This document shows positions 42,415-51,612 of a stretch of 64,000 nt of DNA, piece after piece. Location: the NCBI GenBank assembly GCA_041776485.1, contig JBHBQE010000020.1, positions 84,660 to 148,659 on the forward strand, given 5' to 3'. Below the pieces are notes generated by a model, which was not told the DNA's origin, did no database searches, and saw only the letters and a list, made by a program, of their open reading frames with translations. A program made the translations under genes and the position numbers. Position 1 is the stretch's first letter. Each line of letters starts with the position of its first letter. The stretch is from JBHBQE01 sp041776485. GTDB lineage: Bacteria > Bacillota > Clostridia > Lachnospirales > Lachnospiraceae.

Positions 42415-43167
42415 ATGAAGCAGTTGACCAAAGTACAAAAGAGATTTATGGCTGTAGTTCTTATTGCGTGTCTGTCTATGGCAATAGCACCTACAGTTAA
42501 TGCAATGCACGTTATGGAGGGATATCTTCCCCCGCTTCACTGTATTAGTTGGATAGTTATTTGTATTCCGTTTCTTGCTGCAGGATTTATGAAGATTCGT
42601 AATACGGTTGGTGAGAATCCCAGAGCAATGACTTTGATTGCCGTAAGCGGAGCCTTTGTTTTTATTGTATCGTCCCTTAAGATTCCGTCAGTAACCGGAA
42701 GCTGTTCTCATATGACAGGAACGGGATTGTCGGCAATATTGTTTGGGGTATCCACAACATCAGTTCTGGGACTTATAGTTTTAGTTTTCCAAGCTATTTT
42801 ACTTGCCCACGGCGGTCTGACAACCTTAGGCGCCAATTGTTTTTCAATGGCAATTGCGGGACCTATTGTTTCCTGGCTTATATTTAAGGGGCTTACAAAG
42901 GTAAAGGCAAATAAGAAAATAGCAGTTTTTCTTGCTGCTATGATTGGTGATTTGTTTACATATTGTGTTACTGCCCTTGAAATGGCATTGGCACATCATT
43001 CTGATACAGGAATAGGTGTAGCATTAGTGAAATTCCTTGCTGTATTTGCACCTACACAGGTTCCTCTGGCAATAATTGAGGGAATACTTACTGTAGTTAT
43101 TGTTATGGCATTAGAGTCCTTGGCATCCAAGGAGCTAAAATCTATAGGATATGTTGTGGAGGCGTGA
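42415..43167 (+). CDS. cbiM: Cobalt ECF transporter S component CbiM
   Basis: The substrate-binding membrane subunit of the cobalt energy-coupling-factor transporter. The start at 42415 has AAAGGAG nine bases before; the in-frame TTG at 42391 is rejected. A signal-type N-terminal helix ends at APTVNA, after which MHVMEGYLPP provides the Met-His N-terminus that binds Co(II) in this family. About six further helices, with SLKIPSVTGSCSHMTGTGLS and LAHGGLTTLGANCFSMAIAG, are typical. Intact; it overlaps none of its neighbours and is followed after four bases by cbiN. Confidence 0.95.
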   Translation: MKQLTKVQKRFMAVVLIACLSMAIAPTVNAMHVMEGYLPPLHCISWIVICIPFLAAGFMKIRNTVGENPRAMTLIAVSGAFVFIVSSLKIPSVTGSCSHMTGTGLSAILFGVSTTSVLGLIVLVFQAILLAHGGLTTLGANCFSMAIAGPIVSWLIFKGLTKVKANKKIAVFLAAMIGDLFTYCVTALEMALAHHSDTGIGVALVKFLAVFAPTQVPLAIIEGILTVVIVMALESLASKELKSIGYVVEA

Positions 43168-43171
43168 AGAT

Positions 43172-43489
43172 ATGAAAAGTAATAGTAAAACAATGATAAT
43201 TTTGTTGGTTATTGTGGTTTTAATGGCATTTGTTCCGCTTTTTGCCCTAAAGGGCGCAGAGTTTGGAGGTTCAGATGATGCGGGCAGCCAGGTGGTTGAA
43301 GAGGTAAACAGCAGTTATGAGGCATGGTTTGATCCTGTTTTGGAAACAATAATTGGAGGAGAACTTCCGGGAGAGGTTGAAAGCCTGCTGTTTTGTCTCC
43401 AGACAGGTATCGGTGTAGGGGTAGTTGCTTTCTTTATCGGAAGGCTTTACGAGAGAAAGAAGCTGGGTAAAGAAAACGAAGACCTTTGA
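43172..43489 (+). CDS. cbiN: Cobalt transport protein CbiN
   Basis: 105 aa from the ATG at 43172 (GTGGAGG upstream). Two transmembrane helices, about 6-26 and 70-90, flank an outside loop (FGGSDDAGSQVVEEV, YEAWFDPVLETII). CbiN is the small subunit needed with CbiM for cobalt entry. The W-F/x-P loop sequence is family-typical. A strong terminator 23 bases after the stop separates it from cbiQ. Confidence 0.92.
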   Translation: MKSNSKTMIILLVIVVLMAFVPLFALKGAEFGGSDDAGSQVVEEVNSSYEAWFDPVLETIIGGELPGEVESLLFCLQTGIGVGVVAFFIGRLYERKKLGKENEDL

Positions 43490-43511
43490 TTTGAATTATA
43501 TATGGAATACG

Positions 43512-43548
43512 AATGGATTTGAAAGGATACCTTTCAAATCCATTTTTT
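43512..43548 (+). terminator. Strong hairpin terminator inside the cbi operon
   Basis: A perfect 15-bp stem AATGGATTTGAAAGG-ATA-CCTTTCAAATCCATT followed by four more Ts, between cbiN and cbiQ. It should reduce cbiQO transcription relative to cbiMN, or stabilise the cbiMN 3' end. Confidence 0.85.
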
Positions 43549-43614
43549 GATTAAGGAGTGCCTTTCTAAGTTGGGTTTATAAAAATTGTGGGCTGTTCCG
43601 ATTATGGTGATAAA

Positions 43615-44400
43615 ATGATTATAGTTGATAAATTATGTTATAATTCAGGACTTCGATATGTTAATACAGGGGAGAAAATGGCATTTTCCATGGTCACACT
43701 TGTACTTTGTATTGTAAGCCGCTCTATTCTAACCTCGATGTTGGTTATTGTTGTAAACAGTATTTTAATTTTAATAAAGGGGAAAATACCAGCCAAAAGG
43801 TATTGGAGGCTAATGAGCATACCTTTTGCTTTTTTGCTTTTGTCAACCATTGCTATATTGGTGGACATTTCAAAAATACCTATGGGCTGCTATGCTTTAA
43901 AGATAGGGGGATATTATATTACAAACAGCTGGGAACAGGTATTGTATGGCTTTCAGCTGATTTTTACCGCATTGGCAAGCGTATCCTGCTTATATTTTCT
44001 TTCATTAAATACACCTATGACAGATATACTTACAGAACTTCGCAGAATGCATATTCCATCATTGCTGGTGGAATTAATGATGTTAATATATCGCTATATT
44101 TTTATTCTTATGGAAATATCTGATAATATTAAAAATTCTCAGGATTCAAGGCTTGGAAATAAAGATTATAAAACCTCAATTAAATCCTTTTCGGGCATGA
44201 TTTCCGTACTTTTTGTTCGGGCTGTAAAAAAGGCTGATGCTCAATATTGTGGGTTGGAGTCCAGAGGATATAGTGGAGAAATCAATGTACTTACTGAGCA
44301 TTATCCCCCTAAGGCTAAAAATATTATAATGATAGTAGTATTTGAAGCGTTGCTGCTGGGCTTTGTGATTTGGCAGAAAATATATTTAATATTTCCTTAA
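43615..44400 (+). CDS. cbiQ: Cobalt ECF transporter T component CbiQ
   Basis: The membrane coupling subunit. Taking the ATG at 43615 gives 261 aa (MIIVDKLCYNSGLRYVNTG); a GTG nine codons upstream is possible, but the ribosome-binding site is weak for both. Five to six transmembrane helices; the coupling motifs are DSRLGNKDYKTSIKS with the preceding region and ADAQYCGLESRGYSG near 220, where the A-R-G/S-R-G type motif meets the ATPase. The tail ends in a final helix. Downstream cbiO follows after about 105 bases with no visible gene between. Confidence 0.9.
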   Translation: MIIVDKLCYNSGLRYVNTGEKMAFSMVTLVLCIVSRSILTSMLVIVVNSILILIKGKIPAKRYWRLMSIPFAFLLLSTIAILVDISKIPMGCYALKIGGYYITNSWEQVLYGFQLIFTALASVSCLYFLSLNTPMTDILTELRRMHIPSLLVELMMLIYRYIFILMEISDNIKNSQDSRLGNKDYKTSIKSFSGMISVLFVRAVKKADAQYCGLESRGYSGEINVLTEHYPPKAKNIIMIVVFEALLLGFVIWQKIYLIFP

Positions 44401-44506
44401 GCATTATTTTAGGCTCTGATAATATTACCATCGGCATAAGCATAGATATGGCGCCGGGAATGACTGTCGGTTTTAACATAAAAAGAAATAGAAACAGGAG
44501 AATACA

Positions 44507-45352
44507 ATGAAAGATGATGTAATAATCCGTGCAGAAAATGTAAAATTTTCCTATGATGACAACAACACTCATGCGTTAAACGGATTGAATTTAGAGATAC
44601 ACAGAGGAAAGAAATATGCTGTGATGGGAGCTAATGGTTCCGGTAAATCAACATTTTTCTTTTGCTGTAACGGATTGCATATACCTACAGGGGGTACAAT
44701 GTATTTTGAAGGCACACCCTTTGATTATTCTAAAAAAGGATTGCTGAAGATACGTCAACGAGTGGGAATAATATTTCAAAATCCTGACGACCAATTGTTT
44801 TCCGCCAGTGTATTTCAGGAAATTTCCTTTGGTGCACTAAATTTGGGAAATCCTGAGGAGGCGGTTCGTAAGGAAGTGGAGGCAGTAATTGAAAAACTTG
44901 GTATCACTCCCTTTAGAAATAAGCCTACCCATGCCCTGTCAGGAGGACAAAAGAAACAGGTATCCATTGCAGATATTCTTGTTATGCACCCGGAGCTTAT
45001 AATATTAGATGAGCCTGCAGCAGCTCTTGATCCATATCATACCACTTTGGTTAATCAAATTGTGGATCAGATGACAAGTGAGGGAATTACTGTTCTAATG
45101 GCAACCCATGATGTGAATTATGCCTTTGGCTGGGCGGATCAGGTGTTGGTATTCAAAGACGGGAAGCTTTTAACTCAGGGTGAGCCTCAGGAGGTATTTA
45201 TGGATAAGGAGATTTTAAAGCAAACTAATCTTGAGCAGCCGGCGGCATTACAGCTTTTTGAAAGTTTGATAAACAGGGGAATTTTAGATTCTAAGCTCCC
45301 GGTACCTCCTACACTTCAAGTATTAGAGGATTATATTGCTAATATTTCATAA
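44507..45352 (+). CDS. cbiO: Cobalt ECF transporter ATPase CbiO
   Basis: The ATP-binding subunit that drives cobalt uptake. Walker A is GANGSGKSTF near 43, the Q loop is FQNPDDQLF near 90, the signature LSGGQKKQVSIADIL near 145, Walker B LIILDEPAAALD near 163 and the switch His in MATHDVNYA near 200. At 281 aa with a roughly 50-residue C-terminal extension it is of the CbiO/EcfA type. CAGGAG precedes the start. With cbiMNQ and the B12 riboswitch it completes a cobalt importer for cobalamin synthesis. Confidence 0.95.
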   Translation: MKDDVIIRAENVKFSYDDNNTHALNGLNLEIHRGKKYAVMGANGSGKSTFFFCCNGLHIPTGGTMYFEGTPFDYSKKGLLKIRQRVGIIFQNPDDQLFSASVFQEISFGALNLGNPEEAVRKEVEAVIEKLGITPFRNKPTHALSGGQKKQVSIADILVMHPELIILDEPAAALDPYHTTLVNQIVDQMTSEGITVLMATHDVNYAFGWADQVLVFKDGKLLTQGEPQEVFMDKEILKQTNLEQPAALQLFESLINRGILDSKLPVPPTLQVLEDYIANIS

Positions 45353-45428
45353 TGGTAAATTCTTTATAGTGAGATATAGGAAGTGGCAAAAAGAAAGCAG
45401 AGGCTAACATTTCTATAGTAATAAAGCC

Positions 45429-45479
45429 TTGACTTTAGTTGGAAAGGGCATATTATATACATATACCCCTATGGGTATA
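45429..45479 (+). promoter_or_regulatory. Promoter with CsoR-type operator for the metal ATPase operon
   Basis: TTGACT at 45429-45434 and TATTAT about 16 bases on form a promoter. Just downstream, TATACCC-CTAT-GGGTATA (45462-45479 within it) is a near-perfect inverted repeat of CsoR-operator type, placed over the likely start site. The CsoR homologue is the last gene of the operon, so autoregulation is expected. Confidence 0.75.
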
Positions 45480-45510
45480 ACTATCGTTTATTTTAAGAAA
45501 GGATACTATT

Positions 45511-45792
45511 ATGAGAAAGTCAATTATTTTTTCATTGCTTGGAGGGTTTATATTAGGTAAGGCAGGGGCAGAGATCTTTGGCTGCAAGGAAGCAAAAAAA
45601 ATATACACCTCTTTAGCAACAGGTGCAATTATTGTTAAAGACTCTGTTATGGAGCGTTTTGAAAAGGTACAGGCAGGAGCTGTAGACATTATGGCTGACG
45701 CTAAGGAAAATGCAAAGCGTTATTACACAGAAAAGGAAGCCGGATTTGATATGGGTGAGGACATAGAGGAAGCAAGTGCTAAGGAGGCTTAA
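45511..45792 (+). CDS. Small protein of the metal ATPase operon (DUF6110-like)
   Basis: 93 aa. A short hydrophobic N-terminus with glycines (IFSLLGGFILGKAGAEIFGC) is followed by a helical, charged body (KIYTSLATGAIIVKDSVMER, DIMADAKENAKRYYTEKE) and an acidic end. Similar small proteins sit before P-type ATPases of this group in clostridia; the DUF number is from memory. It may be a membrane-associated partner or metal-handling helper of the pump; the single Cys25 is the only obvious thiol. AAGAAAGGA upstream; three bases before the ATPase gene. Confidence 0.65.
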   Translation: MRKSIIFSLLGGFILGKAGAEIFGCKEAKKIYTSLATGAIIVKDSVMERFEKVQAGAVDIMADAKENAKRYYTEKEAGFDMGEDIEEASAKEA

Positions 45793-45795
45793 TCT

Positions 45796-47931
45796 GTGAA
45801 ATATCGTATAGTACATAGTTCAAACTATACCCTTCACCTTTCTTTGGCAAAGCACAGGTTGACAGAGCAGGAAGCAGATGTGCTTTATTACGCTCTGATT
45901 GAAAGGGAGGATGTAAAAAAGGCTGCAGTATTTCCCAGGACTGCCGCTGTTATTATCCATTCGATGGGAAAGGATAAAGCAGATATTTTAAGTTTCGTGG
46001 GAGGCCTTGATTTAAACAGCCTGGAGGCTATGGAATTAGTTCCCAGCGTATCTGCCAGAGCTACTAATGAAATTTTCAAAGAAAAAATTGCCACCAAAAC
46101 CATGCTGCATATTATTAAAACCATGCTGGTGCCAATGCCGATTCGTGTTGTTTGGACTATGGTAAATGGTGCACCTTATGTTATTAATGGGATAAAGGAT
46201 ATTGCCAGTAGAAACTTCAGTGCTGAAATAGTTCATGCTTCGGCAATTTTAGCATCTCTTCTTACCGGAGATTTTCAAACGGCGAGCACAATAGTATTTT
46301 TAACTGATGTGGGCGAAATTCTGGAGGAGTGGACCTTTAAAAAATCCGTGGATGATTTGGCACAGTCCCTTGCTTTAAATGTATCAAAGGTATGGAAGGT
46401 AGAGGGAGATACCAGTGTTCAGGTAAATATTAATCAAATCCATGATGATGACAGGATACAGGTTTCAATTGGCAGTATGATTCCCCTGGATGGTGTTGTG
46501 GTAGAGGGGGAAGCCCTGGTTAATCAGGCTACTCTCACAGGTGAATCAATACCTGTAGAGAAAAGGTATGACAGCTCTGTATTTGCAGGAACTGTTGTGG
46601 AAGAAGGGGAGCTGATTATTCAGGTTAAGGGCGTGTCAGGAAAAACCAGATATGACAGAATTGTTAAAATGATTGAAGAATCTGAAAGTATGAGCAGTGT
46701 TGCTCAAAGCCGTGCAGAGAAGGTGGTCAGCAGATTGATACCCTATACTTTTGGTACAGCCTTGCTGACAGGTATTTTAACAAGAAATATTACCGCGGCA
46801 GCAGCGGTTTTGATGGTGGATTTTTCCTGTGCTATAGAGGTGGCAATGCCGATTGCAGTACTTTCAGCCATGAGAGAGGCAGGAAGACACAGGGTTACTG
46901 TAAAGGGTGGGAAATTCCTGGAGCTTATTTCAGAAGCAGATACAATTGTCTTTGATAAAACAGGCACTTTAACCCATGCAACTCCCACCGTGGAGCAGAT
47001 TATAACAATGGATGGAAAGGATGAAGATGAAATGTTGGCACTTGCTGCCTGCTTAGAAGAACATTTCCCCCATTCTCTTGCAAATGCAGTGGTAAAGGCA
47101 GCCACCGACAGAAATCTAAATCATGAGGAAATACATACTAAACCAAGATATATTGTAGCCCATGGAATAGTATCAAAAATTAACGGTGAAAAGGTAATAA
47201 TCGGGAGCTATCACTATGTTCTGGAGGATGAGGCTTCATATATATCCGATGAGGATAAGAAGCGGCTTAAAGAAATGCCGGCTCAGTATTCCCGCCTTTA
47301 TATGGCAATAGGTGGACGACTTGCAGCAGTCATAGGTATTGCAGACCCTATAAAGGAGGAGACACCCGGTGTTATAGAAGATCTTAGACGAGTCGGCATT
47401 AAGCATATTGTTATGATGACAGGAGACAGCGAAAGGACAGCGGAGGCTATTGCAAAGAAAGCAGGCATAACAGAGTATTATTCCGAGGTACTGCCTGAGG
47501 ATAAGGCACTTTATGTTCAAAAGGAAAGAGAAAAGGGGCGTAAAGTAATTATGGTGGGTGATGGAATCAATGATTCACCGGCACTTTCTGCGGCAGATGT
47601 GGGCATTGCCATGAAGGAAGGCTCGGATATTGCCAGAAAGATTGCGGATATTACTCTATCAGGTACAGAGCTTGAGCAACTTGTTATGTTAAAGCAAATG
47701 AGTGACGGTTTGGTGGTTAGAATGAACAGGACAGCAGTTCTCGGCATTGCCTTTAATGCGGTTATACTTTTAGCAGGTATTGCAGGATTTGTCGTTCCGG
47801 GGACAGCGGCTTTTCTTCATAATGCATCTACAATCGGTTTATGCATAGAGAATATGACAGATGTGTTGCCAAAGAGCAGAAAAGCCAGTCCAAATGAAGC
47901 TCCGCCGGAAAAACTTGCTATTTTTGCCTAA
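45796..47931 (+). CDS. P1B-type heavy-metal P-type ATPase with an unusual SCA membrane motif
   Basis: 711 aa. An N-terminal domain of about 100 residues has no CxxC metal site. The pump core follows: actuator TLTGESIPV near 250, phosphorylation site DKTGTLTH near 392, the HP locus as FPHSLANAV, nucleotide-binding GDGINDSPAL near 592. The transport-site helix reads VDFSCAIEVAMPIA where CPC or SPC is usual, so the ion is not the simple Cu(I) type; Mn, Zn, Fe or Co are possible. The start is GTG. The operon is headed by a CsoR-type operator and ends with csoR, which points to control by Cu or another soft metal. Confidence 0.88.
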   Translation: MKYRIVHSSNYTLHLSLAKHRLTEQEADVLYYALIEREDVKKAAVFPRTAAVIIHSMGKDKADILSFVGGLDLNSLEAMELVPSVSARATNEIFKEKIATKTMLHIIKTMLVPMPIRVVWTMVNGAPYVINGIKDIASRNFSAEIVHASAILASLLTGDFQTASTIVFLTDVGEILEEWTFKKSVDDLAQSLALNVSKVWKVEGDTSVQVNINQIHDDDRIQVSIGSMIPLDGVVVEGEALVNQATLTGESIPVEKRYDSSVFAGTVVEEGELIIQVKGVSGKTRYDRIVKMIEESESMSSVAQSRAEKVVSRLIPYTFGTALLTGILTRNITAAAAVLMVDFSCAIEVAMPIAVLSAMREAGRHRVTVKGGKFLELISEADTIVFDKTGTLTHATPTVEQIITMDGKDEDEMLALAACLEEHFPHSLANAVVKAATDRNLNHEEIHTKPRYIVAHGIVSKINGEKVIIGSYHYVLEDEASYISDEDKKRLKEMPAQYSRLYMAIGGRLAAVIGIADPIKEETPGVIEDLRRVGIKHIVMMTGDSERTAEAIAKKAGITEYYSEVLPEDKALYVQKEREKGRKVIMVGDGINDSPALSAADVGIAMKEGSDIARKIADITLSGTELEQLVMLKQMSDGLVVRMNRTAVLGIAFNAVILLAGIAGFVVPGTAAFLHNASTIGLCIENMTDVLPKSRKASPNEAPPEKLAIFA

Positions 47932-47960
47932 ATGTTGATTTTAATATTAGGAGACAGGAA

Positions 47961-48233
47961 ATGAAACAGTGTATGGATTCAGATAATTTACATAGACGAC
48001 TTAAAAAAATTGCAGGGCAGGTAAAGGCTATAGATAATATGATTGATGAGGATGTACCGTGTGAGGAGATTATTACATTAATCAATGCAGCCAAGTCAGC
48101 ATTGCACAGATGCGGACAGGTGGTGCTTGAGGGTCATATTCAACATTGCGTAAGAAACGGTATAGAACATGGTGATGCAGAAAAGACGATAAAGGAATTT
48201 ACCAAGGCGGTTGAGCGTTTCGCAAATATGTAA
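47961..48233 (+). CDS. csoR: CsoR-family copper-sensing repressor
   Basis: 90 aa, all-helical metal-sensing repressor. The Cu(I) ligand set of CsoR is visible as Cys34 (DVPCEEI), His59 and Cys63 (LEGHIQHCV), with the same 25- and 4-residue spacing as in the Mycobacterium tuberculosis protein; this differs from the nickel/cobalt RcnR set. The N-terminal HRRLKKIAGQVKAIDNMI is the DNA-contacting region. Placed last in the ATPase operon, it probably represses from TATACCC-N4-GGGTATA upstream of the operon and perhaps GATACC-N4-GGTATC upstream of copA. Confidence 0.93.
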   Translation: MKQCMDSDNLHRRLKKIAGQVKAIDNMIDEDVPCEEIITLINAAKSALHRCGQVVLEGHIQHCVRNGIEHGDAEKTIKEFTKAVERFANM

Positions 48234-48238
48234 AAAAT

Positions 48239-48262
48239 GCCTCTGTGACGTATCACAGAGGC
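48239..48262. terminator. Bidirectional terminator between csoR and uraA
   Basis: A perfect 10-bp stem GCCTCTGTGA-CGTA-TCACAGAGGC. On the - strand it is followed by ATTTTTT, a good terminator for the uracil permease; on the + strand the T tract is weaker. Confidence 0.85.
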
Positions 48263-48274
48263 TATTATTCATTT

Positions 48275-49570
48275 TTATTTGTTTGCCCAGCCTAATTTAT
48301 CGAAAAGTGCAAAGATAAGACTTACCACAACAGCAACCATACTTGCCAGTACCATGCCCTTAAAGTCTACCCCTTTAAAGGATAGTGTGATTCCGCTTAG
48401 ACCGGAAATAAATACTATAGAGGTTAAAATTAAATTTTTATTACTGCTGTAATCCACCTTATTGTCCACCAGCAAACGAATGCCTGAGGCGCCAATCATT
48501 CCATAGAGCAGGAAGGTGACGCCGCCTATTACATTACCTGGAATGGAACTTATAATAGCAGACAGGGGACCGATGAAAGCCATACACATAGATATAATGG
48601 CGGCACCCCCTATAACGTATACAGAGTATACTCGAGTAATAGCCATAACTCCCACATTTTCGCCGTAGGTGGTAGTGGGAACGCCTCCAATCAATCCTGA
48701 TAAAGCTGTAGAGAAGTTGTCTGCAAAAATAGTTCTGTGTAATCCCGGATCCTTTAATAAATCCTTTCCGATAATATTGCTGGTTACCACCTGATGGCTT
48801 ATATGCTCAGCAGTAATTACCAAAAGTGCAGGAAGCATGGTAAGTATAGCGGACAGCTCAAATCTTGCCAGTTGGAAGTGTGGAAGTGTAAATAGGCTTG
48901 TATTATAAATGGGAGTCAGATCCACTTGATTTAAGCCTAAAGCTGTTAAATATCCTACGATAATTGCAATAAGAATGGGAATGGTTGACAGGAAGCCTTT
49001 GAATAATATTGCTCCGAATACTGCGGTACCAAGAGTTACTGCAAATACAATTATATCCTCTTTGGTTGCAACGATTTTACCGTTATTCATAATGTGGGCG
49101 CCGATTTCACCCGCAAGGCCTGTTTGACCCGTAACGGTAATTCCTGCCAGTTCAAAACCTATTAGTGTAACCACAGGTCCCATGGCAGCGGGGGGAAGAC
49201 AAATATCAATCCATTTAGTACCAAATTTATAAATAATAAATGCAAGCAAACATCCGGCAAGACCGGTTACCACAAAGGCGCCTTGAGCATAGGCAAAGCC
49301 CTGACCCCCATGCGCCGCAATAATTATTACCCCCGGACCCAGAAATGCGAAGCTGGACCCCAGATAAGCCGGAGCCTTTTTTTGACCTATTACGAGAAAA
49401 AGCAGGGTTCCTATACCATTCATTAATAGAACGATACTTGGATCGATACCAAATAAAATCGGCACCAATACTGAGGCGCCGAACATTGCAAAGGTATGTT
49501 GCAGACTTAAGGGTAACAATTGACTGAAGGGGACTTTTTCGTGGACTTGGATAATATTTTTTGTAGACAT
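48275..49570 (-). CDS. uraA: NCS2-family uracil/xanthine permease
   Basis: 431 aa with about 12-14 transmembrane segments; a proton symporter for uracil or a related base. Family stretches: FAMFGASVLVPILFGIDPSI near residue 28, APAYLGSSFAFLGPGVIII, the Glu-containing TAEHISHQVVTSNIIGKDLL near 258 (the UraA substrate-site region) and GGVPTTTYGENVGVMAITRV near 303, the NCS2 signature. An AGGAGGT site precedes the ATG. It stands alone, with no pyr genes next to it. Uracil is favoured by the close match of the UraA motifs. Confidence 0.92.
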   Translation of the reverse strand: MSTKNIIQVHEKVPFSQLLPLSLQHTFAMFGASVLVPILFGIDPSIVLLMNGIGTLLFLVIGQKKAPAYLGSSFAFLGPGVIIIAAHGGQGFAYAQGAFVVTGLAGCLLAFIIYKFGTKWIDICLPPAAMGPVVTLIGFELAGITVTGQTGLAGEIGAHIMNNGKIVATKEDIIVFAVTLGTAVFGAILFKGFLSTIPILIAIIVGYLTALGLNQVDLTPIYNTSLFTLPHFQLARFELSAILTMLPALLVITAEHISHQVVTSNIIGKDLLKDPGLHRTIFADNFSTALSGLIGGVPTTTYGENVGVMAITRVYSVYVIGGAAIISMCMAFIGPLSAIISSIPGNVIGGVTFLLYGMIGASGIRLLVDNKVDYSSNKNLILTSIVFISGLSGITLSFKGVDFKGMVLASMVAVVVSLIFALFDKLGWANK

Positions 49571-49879
49571 AGATTACCTCCTTTTCTAAATCCTCAACTA
49601 TAATGACGGATTTATATTTATTTGTCACGAAAAATTTTTATTTTGTAAAATATCACTATTCACTGAATTTTTGTGGTAATTAAATTAGGCAAAAATGCTG
49701 GGATATTTCCTAAGATATTGTATAGAAAATCACCTTTAAAAAGGAGTATAATATAAGGATATTTTTAATTTTTACTATGTAAAATATATTTATATATGGA
49801 TAGAAATAGTGGGTAATTTAAGGAAAACTAAATACCATGTGTAATTGGCTGAATAAGATAGAAAGAATATAGGTGGATT
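49571..49879. other. Divergent intergenic region, no gene
   Basis: AT-rich spacer between uraA and the CoA-disulfide reductase gene. A possible -10 box TATAAT lies at 49747-49752 on the + strand without a good -35 partner. No recognisable PyrR leader or riboswitch fold was seen on either strand. Confidence 0.4.
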
Positions 49880-51574
49880 ATGAAAGTGGTAATTATCGGT
49901 GGTGTAGCGGGAGGCGCTACATGTGCAACCAGAATCAGAAGATTAGATGAAAATGCAGATATTATTATTTTTGAGCGCAGTGGATATGTATCCTATGCGA
50001 ATTGCGGGCTTCCCTATTATGTGGGAAATGTTATTAAGGAAAAATCTGAACTTACCCTGCAGACACCCCAGAGTTTTCGTAAAAGATTTAATATAGATGT
50101 AAGAGTTCATCAGGAGGTAACTGTTATTGATAAGGATAAAAAAACGGTTACTGTCCATAATATAGAAACCGAAGAAATTTATGAAGAAAGCTATGATAAG
50201 CTCGTTCTGTCTCCGGGAGCTAAACCGATAAAACCAAATATGCCAGGGATAGACAGCAGCAGACTTTTCTTTTTAAGAACTGTGGAGGATACCTATAGGA
50301 TAAGCGAGTTTATAGGTACAAATTCACCTATGTCTGCGGCAATTGTCGGTGGCGGATATATTGGACTGGAAATGGCTGAAAATCTCAGCAATATGGGGAT
50401 AAATGTTACCTTATTGCAGCGACCTAAGCAGTTAATGAATACACTTGATTATGATATGTCTACCTTTGTTCACAGTAAGGTTAGACAAAACGGAATTGAC
50501 TTGCGACTTTCCTCAGATGTAACAGGATTTAATGAAGAGCAGGATTCTATTAATGTTAACCTGAAAAATGCAGATTCCATAAGGGTAGATATGGTTATCT
50601 TCGCAATTGGAGTAGTGCCTGATTCAACTCTTGTAAAGGGTTTGGGCATGGAAACCGGAATTAAAGACAGCATTATTGTAAATGATAAAATGGAAACCTC
50701 TGTTAAAGATATTTATGCAGTGGGGGATGCGGTGCAAATAAAGCATACAGTTACAGGACAGAATGCGGTTATTTCTCTGGCAGGACCTGCAAATAAGCAG
50801 GGAAGAATTGCAGCAGATAATATCTGTGGTAATGAAAGCCGCTACAACGGTTCTATGGGTTCCTCTATTCTTAAAGTCTTTGATATGACAGTTGCAAGTA
50901 CAGGACTTACAGAAAAGGCTGCAAAGCTTGCAGGTATTGAGTGTGACAGAATTGTGCTTTCACCATCTTCCCATGCGGGCTATTATCCTGGGGCAAAGGT
51001 TATGACTATGAAGGTAGTGTTTGATAAGAAAACATACAGGGTACTGGGTGCTCAGATTGTTGGCTATGATGGTGTGGACAAGAGAATAGATGTTTTGGCG
51101 ACGGCAATAAGTTTTGGTGTGATTGGAGATAAACTCAAGGATTTGGATTTGGCTTACGCACCGCCATATTCTTCTGCTAAAGATCCTGTGAATATGGCAG
51201 GTTTTATGATTGAGAATATTTTAAATAAAAAGGTTAAGCAGTTCCATTGGGATGAAATTGATGAACTTACTAAAAATAAAAATATAACTCTTCTGGATAC
51301 AAGAACACCTATGGAGTTTAGTTATGGATATGTAGATGGATTTATAAACATTCCTGTGGACAGTCTTAGAGAAAATATCGATCAATTGGACAAATCAAAG
51401 CCTGTGTATGTAATGTGCCAAAGTGGACTTAGAAGCTATATTGCCTGTAGAATATTAAGTCAGGAGGGGTTTGACTGCTATAATTTCTCAGGTGGATATA
51501 GATTTTATGAGGGAGTAAGCAGGGAAAGATATTTATGTAATCAGTCATTTCCTTGTGGAATGGACAAAAATTAG
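49880..51574 (+). CDS. CoA-disulfide reductase/NADH oxidase fused to a rhodanese domain
   Basis: 564 aa flavoprotein. Residues 1-440 are a pyridine nucleotide-disulfide oxidoreductase: FAD site VIIGGVAGGATCATRIRR, the redox-active single Cys in SYANCGLPYYVG near residue 44, NAD site AAIVGGGYIGLEMAENL near 155 and GDAVQIKH near 280. The C-terminal 100 residues are a rhodanese domain with the active Cys in YVMCQSGLRSYIA. Such CoADR-RHD fusions reduce CoA disulfides, persulfides or polysulfides with NAD(P)H. The last codons include CNQSFPCGMDKN, with an additional Cys pair. Single gene; GTGGTT inverted repeats follow it. Confidence 0.93.
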   Translation: MKVVIIGGVAGGATCATRIRRLDENADIIIFERSGYVSYANCGLPYYVGNVIKEKSELTLQTPQSFRKRFNIDVRVHQEVTVIDKDKKTVTVHNIETEEIYEESYDKLVLSPGAKPIKPNMPGIDSSRLFFLRTVEDTYRISEFIGTNSPMSAAIVGGGYIGLEMAENLSNMGINVTLLQRPKQLMNTLDYDMSTFVHSKVRQNGIDLRLSSDVTGFNEEQDSINVNLKNADSIRVDMVIFAIGVVPDSTLVKGLGMETGIKDSIIVNDKMETSVKDIYAVGDAVQIKHTVTGQNAVISLAGPANKQGRIAADNICGNESRYNGSMGSSILKVFDMTVASTGLTEKAAKLAGIECDRIVLSPSSHAGYYPGAKVMTMKVVFDKKTYRVLGAQIVGYDGVDKRIDVLATAISFGVIGDKLKDLDLAYAPPYSSAKDPVNMAGFMIENILNKKVKQFHWDEIDELTKNKNITLLDTRTPMEFSYGYVDGFINIPVDSLRENIDQLDKSKPVYVMCQSGLRSYIACRILSQEGFDCYNFSGGYRFYEGVSRERYLCNQSFPCGMDKN

Positions 51575-51612
51575 AATCGCAACTATCAGTTTACTAATTG
51601 CAAAGCAGACTT

